Assembly (NCBI GenBank): GCA_905250125.1
Contig: CAJNOL010000344.1
Coordinates: 92,065-156,064, forward strand
Length of the DNA: 64,000 nt
Direction: 5' to 3'
From: Rotaria sordida
Taxonomy: Eukaryota; Rotifera; Eurotatoria; Philodinida; Philodinidae
Shown: positions 33,918 to 45,765 of the stretch, in pieces
Layout of the letters: the number at the start of each line of letters is the position of its first letter
How positions within the stretch are numbered: the stretch's first letter is position 1
Notes under the pieces: generated by a model
Database searches by the model: none
Told to the model about the DNA's origin: nothing
The model's input: only the letters and a program-made list of their open reading frames with translations
Translations under genes and position numbers: made by a program

Positions 33918-35652
33918 TTATTGTTTTGGATCAGGTGGATTTGCTTCTTTAGGTGGTAATGCTGCACGACCTATTTTCAATGCAGTTGCTACTTGAGTAA
34001 AATATGATCCTTGATGTTCAGCTATTTTTAATTCTAAATCGGTTGGTTTTCGTGATCCATCACTACCAGCATAAGTACCTACAAAAAAATCAAAATGAAG
34101 TAAAAAATTAAATATATATGTATGTGCAGAATGTTTCAAAAGTTCTAATGAAAATGTGAATAGTTCCTCAACAATTCAAGAGATTTAAATATTTTTTTCT
34201 TAAGAGTTTAATCACATATTTATTAAAGTTTTCAGAGTTTTATTAACAGCCACACTCGAGTCAACTTCAATTATAAAATGCAAAGCTGCAAGTCAAATTC
34301 GACAGAAACACGCCAACTAAATCTTATATTAGAACTACATTTCAGCGGTTTTGTGAAATTTGTATTATCAAAAATCGATCATCAAAAATCGATCCCGTTC
34401 TAGAAGATCATAGAGAAATTACTGAAGAAAAAGTTAAGAATGTTTGTGAAAATGAGCTAGAATCGAGTATTTGATATAGTACACAAGCTTACTTATTACC
34501 ACAAACAATAACATATCGGATTATGACCAAATATTTCTTATTAAAATACAATTTATTCAACAATCCAACGAAGAAGAATGACATAAACGAACACTTAATC
34601 CTAACTCATTTTTACATAAATCATTAATTTCACCGACTTTTTCGGCAGTACTCGTTTCAGAAAATTGCTGAAATATGTTAATAAGGTAATGTTTAGCTTG
34701 CATATTTTTTTTGCAAATTTAATTTCTAGTTATCATTTTACAATGCTGACTTATTCGAATTTCATCATGAGTAAAACTATTTCTATTCTGTAGATACAAA
34801 ATATTTTATCTGAAAACTTTAATGGATATATGATTAAACTGTTAAAAAAAATATTTTCAAAGGTTCTATTCATATGTTCATTCGGACTTTTGAAACATCC
34901 TGTGTATATATGATTAATAACTTACCAGCACCATATGCACTACCACCATGAATTTCATCCATATTAGCTAAAAGTGGACTTGTATAACCAATTGGTACCT
35001 ATTTTTAAAAATAATAAGATAAGAAAATTTATTATAAATACATACAAATAACATTCCATGATGAATAAAATTTGTTAATGATGTTAATGTTGTTGTTTCT
35101 TGTCTAAAAGAAATTGTGTAAATTGTTGTTTGTTTTTTTTTTTATTGTAAATTATTTTCTTACCCTCCAGCTTGAGTACCAGTTGAAAAGAATACACCAA
35201 TTGGTTTTCCAACAAGTGAACCTTTCATCCATAATCCACCTGTTGCATCCCATATAGCTTTAACTTGTGCAGGCATTCCACCAAAACGAGTTGGATAACC
35301 AAATAGAATACCATCACAATTAACTAATGCATCTTCCAGTGTAACGGTATTTTCAGTACCAGGTGCGAATGATATTGTTGGAACAGTTTTATCTTTTTCT
35401 GGTGCATGCATTTTTGTTAGAACTTCTTTTGATAATGTTTCTGGTACTTGAATTAAACGAGCTTCAGCACCAGCGGCTTCAACACCTTTTAATATAGATT
35501 TAGCCACTAGAAATATAAATATTTATTTTATTAAAATATTTCATTTTATTTTTCTTTTTAATTTTAAATTTACATGTTGCAATATGACCATACATTGAAT
35601 AGTAGATAATATGAATTCGTGTTTTATTACTAGTTGTAACTTTTGAAGCCAT
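33918..35652 (-). CDS. WrbA-type flavodoxin / NAD(P)H:quinone oxidoreductase, 237 aa
   Basis: Five exons, 35574-35652, 35164-35506, 35046-35103, 34926-34998 and 33918-34078, summing to 238 codons in frame. The start is the only Met upstream of the flavodoxin strand: MASKVTTSNKTRIHIIYYSM then YGHIA, the FMN phosphate-binding loop. Later landmarks are GILFGYPTRFGGMPAQVKAI, ATGGLWMKGSLVGKPIGVFF, STGTQAGGQETTT and IHHGML, all in the order typical of WrbA/NQO type IV proteins. The C-terminus carries an extra Pro-rich tail (LPPKEANPPDPKQ). The family reduces quinones by two electrons using FMN and NAD(P)H, in the cytosol, and limits oxidative stress. Intron 4 (34079-34925, 847 bp) is inflated by a fold-back element; the other three are 57-67 bp for the small ones. 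No damage seen. Confidence 0.93.
34114..34912. repeat. Fold-back element inside intron 4 of the WrbA-like gene
   Basis: The left end, gcagaatgtttcaaaagttc with aatgaaaatgtgaatag, mirrors the right end, ctattcatatgttcattc and gaacttttgaaacatcctg-like bases near 34865-34905. Arms detectable by eye are about 55 bp. The interior has no frame. The host gene is intact around it, so it is tolerated within a functional intron. Confidence 0.75.
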
Positions 35653-38600
35653 TAATTGAAATTTTGTAATATTATAAATTCTAGATAGAATATAAACAAT
35701 TATTTCAAAATACTTCCTATAGAATAGGTCATTTCGTTTCTATTTATAGATTTTTGTTTTTTTCTTTCCATTGCGTTCTATGCAATGTCATTTTTATATA
35801 TTGCAATCGTTATTATGATATATTATTATCGTTTCTGTTTGACATATTTTTGTTTTATCAGTATAAGTTTGTCGAGTACAGTAGGTCATGGCGAATGTCA
35901 AATAGAAATTTCCTGTAAGAATTTTAATAAATTCGATTAATTCTCTATTGACTTATATGATTGACTTTTTAAAATTTTCTTCTCATATTTATCTATAAGA
36001 TATCCTTTGAGACGTACTATCTACAACGTTATAATCGATAATGATATATTTCGTTTATTTTTTTTTTGCATGTTTTTTTTTTCTTGTCAAAAGATTGATC
36101 ATAGAAATATTTTATTTTTCATAGATCAAATCAAATCAAATCCTTTTGATTAATGTCAATGATTATTACTATGAAGCAACATATATTAAAATATAATTTA
36201 TCATATATTTATTTTTATGTCATATTATTCGCAGAGACAAAGTAAATCTATTGTGAGAAACAGAAGTATATATGCAGTTGATTTATCATAATTTCTATGT
36301 CTGATGAATATATTTAATTAATGTATAAAGGTGTAGTCCTGTGAAATTTTTAAATGCTATGAGAGAAAATACTTATAGAAATAGATAATGAAAAAAAATA
36401 AGTTTTCACCGCTATTCATACAGGATTAAAATATTAAATGCAATGAAACTTCTTTAATTATTATGGGAAATTCCATTATCTATATGACAGACATATCAAC
36501 ATTTCCCTCAGTAAGTTGAAAGGACGTTAGCATGTTTGTCGCGATCTTTGAGACATGATGTGGGAGATTGGTTTCATTTTCTCGCCGTATACATCAATAT
36601 TCATTAACGATCATGTTTCACAGAAGCATTATAACAGTAAAAGAGAAATCTTAGGTAATTTCTGTAGTGATTTCCTTGATATATAATTACAAAATAATTC
36701 TCAAAGAACATTTTGTCAATAAGTATAATAGAGAGTTTTTTAGAAATTAATTATATTGATCGGTAGAAGTTGAATTAATCTTATGATTTTATGAAGTAAA
36801 TTAACAATTAAAAAAAAAGTTAAAAATAAAAAAACTGTTTTAGTTGACATACCAGAACTTTTTTAATTATTGTTGATATTAGCAGAGGTTTCGCCTAATT
36901 AGAAAAAAAAATGTGTAAAAACGCGAGATGACATTCTAGGCGCTTTTGTTTTCATTTACTGAAAAGTCATTTGAGTAGTGTCAAATTCACTGTAAATAGA
37001 GACAGATGATATGAGTGCAAGGTGTTTTTTTACACTGTTTCAAATTAACATAGTGCAATTCTTAATAACTTACATATTAATTCTAATGCTTAGGTTTTGT
37101 TTAATATGGTAAGATTAGAATATTTTCATATGCTAGAACTATGAATCTCGAAACTTCTCTAGTGAATAAAATTTATTCTAATATTTAACGTACAAAAGTC
37201 GAACAATTTTTCTTTGAAATGATAGATCAAAAAAACATTGGAAAAAATTTCTCAAGATTAGAAGTAAAATATTTAATTTTTCTTTGCTCATGATAAATAT
37301 GAGAAGAACAAATATTTGATTGAATCTTCGTGAATTAATATACTCAGAGAGAAAGAAAAAAAAATGAATAGTGATATCATTTCTGCAAGATAAATACACC
37401 TGTAATAAATTTCTTTTTTTTCGTAAAATTATCACTAAGAAAGTATGAGTATTAAAGAAAAAAAAAACGATCACAAAAAAAACATGTCAAATATTTATAC
37501 ACCTATTACTTCAACCTACTACCTGTAGGTAAATAACCTCAACTAAAAAATCTAATTATCTTAATAGTGCAAAGGTCTATTTTATCTCTAATATTATTTT
37601 GAAATGATTTGCGCACTCGGGATGAACAACAGATAAAATAGCAAAAGAAAACATAAAACCGACAGATCATTAGAGCACCAGAAACTAAGAAATATGATAA
37701 TTAATCTAGTCGAATTAACCAATCCAATTTATTACAAGTAATTCTTCTTCATTAGCAATTATTATTATTTATAAATAGGAGACAAAAAAAAATAACCTCT
37801 AATCTATTGAAAATAATATATTCTTAATAAGTCTTTTTTTATAATCATAAAATAACTTAATTTTTTTTGTATAGATAAAAATCCTTTTATCAAGAATAAG
37901 ATGACGCTAGACGACAATACATATAGAGTGTGAAATTATTTGTAGAATGCAACATATAAGAAAATATGTATATATCAACGATATTTGCTAAAATCTTCAT
38001 AGAATAACTAATAAATAGTGTTTACATTCTTTAAGCGACTCCTGTCAGAAATCGTGGTTTTTGTCAAAAAAATTTGACTAGTTCATTTGCTATACCGTTT
38101 TATTAAGAAAGAAGTTTGAATTCTTAGGTCAAACTTTGTTTTCTATTGTTCTATTCTTATGTCTAAGATTTCTTGATAGTTTTATATGTTATAAAGCTCA
38201 TCAAGGTTTTAAAAATTGAAGAGAAAAAATTGCACTCTATAACTCAACAGAGTCAAAATTTTCATTTTCAACTTATTTTTTGAAACAAAATCTGAATGGT
38301 TTTTTTTTCATAGGGGCACTTTGATTCTTCGGGAAAATATTTCATCAGAAGCAAAAAAAACAATATTTTGAAATATTGAGCTCTTTTAAATTGTAACGGC
38401 AGATCTTCACTGCATTTTAAAACCAATCCGAAATATATATCATTAAATTTCGAAGAGAATTCCTTGAAATTTTCAACCAGACAAATCATTCTAGAGCAAA
38501 AAATAAGTTTCTAACAGGAGAATAGGGCTTAAATGATTAAGTAAAATATGATCTTATATCATATAAAATAACATGATATTAGAGAGAGACAGTCATTAAA

Positions 38601-41600
38601 ATGAAGAAGTACTAAATTTAAAGAAGAAAAAAACAAGATTTTTTTTTCTTTTATAACTAATTTTTAAATGTCGACTAATATACAATTGTAAATATTGTTT
38701 GAATATACCAGCTATTTCTACTTCTATTTTAGAAAAAATATATTGTCATACGCAAAAAACACCAAGATTGATATGTAATGAAAAGGTTTCAATGCATCTA
38801 ATTTCACTAGACTTTGAAGTTTCTTTGCATGTCACAAAAATGTCAAGTATAATGTTGATCTAACAATGTTAAGTGAAGTAAAAAAAATACGTAGTCGTCA
38901 TAATAAACCTCTGCAATATGTAATTTCTTTTGAGTTATTATTGATGTTTCATATTTTCTTCGGATTTCTTTTTACAGATAAATATAGATAATAATCTTTC
39001 ATTTTAATTATAAAATAATAGACGACATAGACTTAAGCATTTCTTTGACAGGATTGAACGAGGTCAAGTTATTATCTTGTTTTTATTTAATTTTAGAACA
39101 GTAAGTTTTTTTTATGATACAATATCTTGTTCTTAGTTTTTATGCACAAAATCAGAACAAATCTATGCATACTAAAATGACAGAATTACTATAACCCTTA
39201 TCAACAAAATATAAACAGGAAAATAAATTCTTCTCTTTCATACAGTTCTACAAAACAATAAAGTAAAATATAAAGTTAAAGTTGTGTACAAACAAAAAAA
39301 AAAATATATATATATATATATTTATTAACATATAAATGAATATCATATTACAGTTATTGAGAGGATACAAACAGTAATGCAAAAAAGAAAAAAAATATCC
39401 CATTAAACTGTTTTCAGTTTTAAAGTGAAGGTATATTTAAACGCGGCTTTTTTTGAAAACTGATTATTTTCTATAGCTGATAAACTTCACAAATGGTCAT
39501 TCACTCTAAATCAGGGTGGTAATTTCATTCAAAGTTCTTCTCATCTAACTATTCGAACTCTGCAGACACACACTATCAATCTCATTATTAAGATATATAG
39601 GTAATGCTACATGCGATGATTGTATGTTTGATGTTCTGTGTATGAATATGAGATAATCGAGCAAGAAATTCGAGTAACATTGCTGGTCTGATTCAGAGCT
39701 GCGTCATCATCAAGTATTAATGACAAAGCAAGTAATCGTTTGTAAAGTGTATCGGCTACAAAAAAAAACAATTGGCTTACAAAGAAAAAAGATACTGTTA
39801 GACATACCTTCACTACACCTAAAAACGGTTTAATTGGATATTTCTTTTTCTTTTTTTTGTTTTTTTGTTTGTGTTGTCTCAATATTATCTAAATGGGTCA
39901 TTCGAAAACGAATACAAAAAAAAAAAAGGTAAAATAACACGTAAATAAAATACAATAGACTTATTTACTATATAATGACCTAAAAATGCGTATATAATAA
40001 TGCAAGAAGAAAGAAAAAAAAAGAAACAAATGAAAAAAAACTTATTTTTGTCCGTGGCGGCTTGTGAAATATTTGAAAATAAAAACACATGTATTCAATT
40101 GATGCTGATATAGTAGAAATACACATCATTTTTCTAACAAATTTATTAAGAGATTAATATAAATTAAGATCATTGGTTAAAAGTTTTGTTCCTGCAAAAA
40201 AAAATCATCATTTTCTACTGAAATTGATTTTTAATGTTGAATTACATATTGACTTTTTGTTTGTTTTTGAATAAATTACTCAGATTAACGTCATTCGACT
40301 TTTGTGTCCAAGTTATGACTTAAACTTGTATAATACTGTTTTACTAACAAACTATTGTGGTCTATTATTAATGTTTAGTATATAATTCGATATAATGACA
40401 TTGTGTGTGCAATCAAATCGTAAACATCAAGTGGGTCATTTATTTTAGTCAATCCATATATAACCACATGCTACCGTAATCAAAACCAGAAAATGTACTC
40501 CCATATAGAATAAGAATATACACAATTTAACAATATAGATTAATTATTCAACATCATTGAAATATTGGATTGTATTATAATAAATAATAAATAATAATTA
40601 ATTATATAAATCTGAATAATATTTTAAAAATAAATATCTAACATGATGATCATATCTTACAATTCAAAATCTTGAAATTCTGTATAATTTCTTAGTTCAT
40701 ATAACGAGTAAAAAAAAAATATTATTGGAACGTTGTTTTTAAAAATATGTCATATGTTTTCTTTTTTACCTCATTTCTAAATACGTATATGCCATTGTTA
40801 CTGATTAGTGATATGTAAAGTATTTCTGTTGTAGAAAAAAAAATTGATGTTATGTTATTAAAACAGTCAACCATTGTAGTGTTTGTAAGCTTAATTTGTA
40901 ATCTTTTTTTTCTGCGACTATTGGCGTTATTTACACAAAAGATTGTAAAGAATTTAACATTGATTACGTAGAATATACTTAACACAGAAAATGTTTTCTT
41001 TCGTTTTTTTCTTCTTCATTGCATCATATACATTATTAATTATTTGTTTTCTTTTCTTTCACATACTCGAAGAAAAAAAATAGGAACAGACGACTAGACC
41101 TTCTTAACTTTAATAACTTGAGAAATCTCAAAAGAATCAGTAATCTATGGTTTTCTTGTATTTCAAAATAATTTGGCACAAAAAATAATTTCCCTTGTGA
41201 ACATTTGCCCTCAAGTAATATCTGATTCAGATTAGGATAAAAATAAAGGTTCTCTAGAAAAAAAAAACAAAAAAAAAGAAAAACATTTTCTTTTCGTTTT
41301 CTCCGTCATTTCATTAAATCATTGCAACATACTATCTATCCAATATGCGTAAATAAATTATTGTTTTTTTCCCTTTTAAACTAGGATAATGATTTGCATT
41401 AGTTACCTTTATGCCTATATTGATTTGCACTGGTATAGGTTAGCTGCTTTATTATTATATTACGCCTCTAATCTAAACCCCATGATGAATCATCTAATTT
41501 ATTATTTTACAGGCAAGTTAATATTATCGTTCTGTATTTTTTTCTTTTGATCTCTTATTTCGTATCCCACGATGCATGAAATATGTACTTCTCATTTTGC

Positions 41601-41960
41601 ATTGTTTTTTTCTTCTTTTTGATAAACTAATCATTTTTTATTGGCCAATAGTATATAGACATTAATGTATGTAATGATACATATGAAGTACAATGAAAAA
41701 AAAAAAACAGAATGCAACAATAATATTGAAGACAAAAAAATAGAAGAAAGAAGAAAATAATTATATATGGGGTTAAACATGAAACATAAAATGTTTCCTT
41801 TTGTTTTCCATTGAAATAAAAATGCATATAATAACTACAAGTTTTTTTTTTTAATTTTTTTTCTTGTTTGTTGAAATAGAGATCACCGTATTTGACGACA
41901 ATTGAGAATAGAAAGACAAACATAGCATTTCTTGGTTTGTTTCTTTTTTTTTCTTGAATT
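35653..41960. other. Gene-free 6.3-kb AT-rich region
   Basis: Between the divergent WrbA-like start and the convergent end of the nuclear receptor. Only short low-complexity frames rich in Phe, Ile and Lys occur. A TA run lies at about 39305-39322. No inverted repeats as clear as elsewhere were noticed. Exons of an unrecognised, poorly conserved gene cannot be excluded. Confidence 0.4.
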
Positions 41961-44088
41961 TTAGTTGAGCGAAAATGTAGTTAACATTGTATACACAAGA
42001 TTAGCAAATGGTTGTCGTTCGACTAAAGATTTATCTACATCAACTCCAAATTTTTGATGTTCTAGAACTTGTCCAATAATAGTCGTTAATAATTTTTGTC
42101 CTTCACTTTGTCCATAACGATATAGTAAATAAGACCATAGTATATTTATATATTGTTCTTGTGCTTGTATTATATGGGAAATTGTTTTTTCAGATGGTTG
42201 ATAATAATAATTTGAATCATAATTTGTTACTAAACATGGTGTGAGAAAAAGTATAATTTGAACAATTTTGCTTATAGCAGGATCAAAACCAATTAAATGT
42301 TTTAATTTTTGTATTAAATATTCTGCTCTTAGTAATAAATCTTGACCATAAACATATACATAAACAGCATGGCAAGCTTTTTTTGGATCAAAATGCGTTA
42401 TATTATTATTTATACTCATTAAATCCATAGATGAAAATAATAAAATGTAATGTAAATTTGTACGTACTAACCATGCACGATCATTACTATTCATATCCAT
42501 TGAAAATGATGGAATTGTTGCACGAAAAAACGATACTAATGATGTAAGACGTACAGTTAATACATTCATAAATGTATGTTCTTTTAAACGACATTTAATA
42601 GGTTGTCCACTTAAATATTCTTCACGTTGTTCTTCAGCTTGTAATATTGGATGTAAACAATAATGTTCATATGCACTACGAATATTTGTTAATTGTATCC
42701 AATCATTTGATGATAACGGTGTTGAACATTTAACAGTTGAATTAAAATTTAATGTAGATAACTAAAATTATCATAAAACAAATGAAATATAATAAGATTG
42801 TTTGGTTTTGTTTTTATTTCGACTTACATCATGTGGTACACGACGATTATGTTTTTGTGATGATGTTGCTGGCGTAGATGATAATGATGCTGCTAGAAGT
42901 TTTTCTTGTCGTTGTAAACGATTTGCTTTAACAAGTTGTAAACGAGCAGCACGTTCTTCATCTGTTCGAATTAAATCTTTTTGCATACCAACAGCAAAAC
43001 ATTTTGCTAAACGACATGTTGGACATTGTCGTCGTGTACGTTCATTAACTGGACATTGGCTACCAAAACGGCAAGGTGGTAAAGCCTAATTTAGAATAAA
43101 ATAAATAAAGATAGTTCTTTTGTTTTTTTTTTAATGTTTTAATTTATTTTACTTACGGAACCTGTTCGACCGTTTCGTCGAAAAAAAGCTTTACATGTTG
43201 AACAAGTAATAACACCAAAATTTCGGCCTGTATTTTTTTCAAACCCACACACACGGCATGGGTCACCAGGTGAAATACGATGTGAAAGTTGAGATTGCAT
43301 CTAAAAAATATATAGACAAATAAATTATATATGAAGAATAGCAATTTTCCTTATCAAAGACTGTTTCCTAACAAATAGATTATTTGTCATACGGTTTCAT
43401 GAATATTGAGTGGAGTCATCTTGACCTTTATAATATTATATGTTGTTTACTGTAAGTAACAAAAACTCATATTTAGTCGCTATTAGGTTATTGCATTGTA
43501 TATTAAAGTTTTAATTCATGATAATCATGAATTTTTATGTAAGTCTTACAAATAAATGTAAAATTTCTTTCTTTATTTGCATATGCTATAGTCATTAGAG
43601 AATACAATATAGGTAAATGAGAAAAAAAAAACAAACGAAAAAAAGAGAGAATACTAAAATCAATACTTTTTATTGAAAAATAAAATAAAATTCGCAACTA
43701 GAATGTTTTACTTAAGTAAAGCTCATTTTTTTAAAGTATGAAGATCATTCATAAAAATATACGAAAAGTACTATTTTTTTTTAATATAACAAAAAGAAAC
43801 TTTTTTTCAGTTCTCTCATGGTAATTACTTTAGCTTTCATGTTTTTTAAACATAAAAAATTTTAAAAAAAATTATATTTTCCTAAAGAACTCTCAAAAAG
43901 TCATTCGGTTCATTTTTATTTCTATTGTATTATCAACAAGAAAAGGCCCATATATATCTGATCATATATCAATTTCTTACTTTTTTTGGTATACGATTCA
44001 TAAGAATTGAATTATTATGATTATTTCCAGTTTTTCCATATTGATAATGCATATCATCTTCATTATATGTATCCATTATACCCAACAT
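41961..44088 (-). CDS. Nuclear hormone receptor, 436 aa
   Basis: Four exons, all phase 0: 43981-44088, 43157-43300, 42828-43085 and 41961-42761. Residues 1-50 are a polar N-terminus. The two-finger DNA-binding domain spans about residues 51-120: [19 protein letters not shown], then [10 protein letters not shown] (P-box region CSTCKA in place of the common CEGCKG), then [20 protein letters not shown] and [10 protein letters not shown]. All eight zinc cysteines are present. A basic Gln/Arg hinge ([17 protein letters not shown]) and a Ser/Thr linker follow. The last exon encodes 266 residues of helical ligand-binding-domain type, with [14 protein letters not shown] and [19 protein letters not shown], but divergent. 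The CSTCKA P-box suggests unusual response elements. Ligand unknown; a nuclear transcription factor. Intron 1 is 680 bp. No subfamily can be named. Confidence 0.92.
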
Positions 44089-44672
44089 TTTTTTTCACCG
44101 GGACACAAAAGCAGATTTGTCTTGTTCTTGTAATGTAACGCGTATATGCGTTTTTATGAAGGTAATGGTATGTATGTTTGCACTTGAGTAATAGTAACTC
44201 GACGTTCTGTTTTTTTTCTCTCTTTCGTCTATAATAACAAAATGAATCGAGACGAGAAGAAGAGGAAAAAAGGACTTGAAAATTTTTCTTTCTTTTATAT
44301 ATGCACCCTCGTTCTTTTCTCTGTCAATGAGTATATTTTTTTCTCATGAAGGACGCAGTTGCCTAAGCGAAAAGAAGTAGGACACACGCATTTTTTGAAC
44401 TGATCGAAATATAAAATAGCCAATAAAAGCAAAAACATAAGAATATAGAACACAACTAAGAAAAATCATCGCTTATTCGAGTTAAATTGACAACAGCAAC
44501 GTGTATCTATAAAGCTATATTAAGACTCATCAACAAACCAAATGAGATTGATGTGCACTACATATTTTTATATGTACAACGAATGAAGAGTGATCTAGAT
44601 AAGGTGTTTTTTTAGTTTCTCTAATTAAATTATAAAAGAAGTGATCATTTTCAACAATATTTAATTCAAGCT

Positions 44673-44693
44673 CGTGTTCGAACACGTGACTCA
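44673..44693. promoter_or_regulatory. Palindrome overlapping an E-box and AP-1-like site
   Basis: A perfect 14-bp palindrome, CGTGTTCGAACACG (44673-44686), overlaps CACGTG and continues into TGACTCA. It sits about 585 bp upstream of the nuclear receptor start. Clustering in such AT-rich DNA is unusual, but binding is only inferred. Confidence 0.3.
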
Positions 44694-45750
44694 ATTAGAT
44701 TCTTTATGTAGAAAGAAAGAATATTTTCAGATGATCTTTTTTTTCTTCTTTTTGATTTAAATTCTAAAAATATACAATTAATTAAAATTTATTATGCCTT
44801 ATTTATTATTTTATATTGATTGGTTTTTACAATAAACAGGTTTTTTTAAAATTTTCTCTGGGATTTTTAATTAAAATTTACGAGCATTCTATAAATTAAT
44901 TGAAAGAAAAAAAATCATGACAACGAATGTTTCCTACTCTTGAGATTATTTCATTTTGAAAAAAACCCAATCTCATTTTTTTATGTCTAAAAAAACAAAT
45001 GTTGTTTTTCTTCTTTAATAAATGCACCAAATACTCTCAATGTTCTAATGACAACAAAAACATCGTTTTATAATAGAAAAGAACTTTTTCTATAGATACC
45101 TATTATCATTGTGAATGTTTTTATTTTAATGACTTAAGCTGTTAAAATAATTAACTGTATAAATTAGACGATAAATGCACGTATTAACCTATTATCTAGT
45201 TTCGTGTCATATATGTGAAGATTTTTTTTACCCAGAAGTATGTCGTATTGTTGCAAAAAGTACTGCAAGCACTTGCGTCCTTCTTCCTTTCTTTGCTTCT
45301 CTCTTATCGACAACCAATAAAGTCCTTTGACGGGTAAGAGCCAGCAAAAAAAAAACGAGTAGACAAAAAATAGAAAAAGAAAAGACGCAAAAGATGCAAA
45401 AAGACTGTTTTGCAGAGGAAGAAACGACAAAGAACAAGAAAAAAATGCCGCATTTGTAAGGTCATTATAAGCTATATCTATAATGTTCGAAGAATAATAA
45501 ACATATATATATATATATATCTAGAATGTACCGAAGGACTTATTGCAGAGATACATTGAAGGATAAAAAAAGAAGTGCAAAAAAACATATACATATTTTT
45601 TAAAAGTTTTGATGAGTTCAATACTTGATCATGCATTAAATAATATCAATGAACATGAAAAAAAAAGAATTTTTTTACAAGTTCATTAAATTCCTATTTT
45701 CTTTGACTATAAATATAGGTTATTTAAAATGATTTAGTTATTTTGCCGCG

Positions 45751-45765
45751 TGACCTTGACACGTG
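45751..45765. promoter_or_regulatory. Extended nuclear-receptor half site next to an E-box
   Basis: TGACCTTGA (the reverse of TCAAGGTCA, the ERR/SF-1-type monomer site) is directly followed by CACGTG at 45760-45765. It lies about 1.7 kb upstream of the nuclear receptor. A single occurrence could be chance. Confidence 0.25.

Noticed and set aside
39305-39322. TA dinucleotide run considered as a replication or matrix-attachment signal
   Set aside because: Simple repeats are common in such AT-rich DNA and nothing else supports a function.
42802-43089. 95-codon plus frame with many Cys/Arg
   Set aside because: Antisense of nuclear-receptor exon 3.
44673-44686. tRNA B-box (GTTCGAACAC)
   Set aside because: No A-box, acceptor stem or clover-leaf could be built around it; treated as a palindrome only.
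45164-45437. Two overlapping Phe/Leu-rich minus frames
   Set aside because: Low-complexity hydrophobic frames in an AT-rich spacer, without splice partners or conserved motif.
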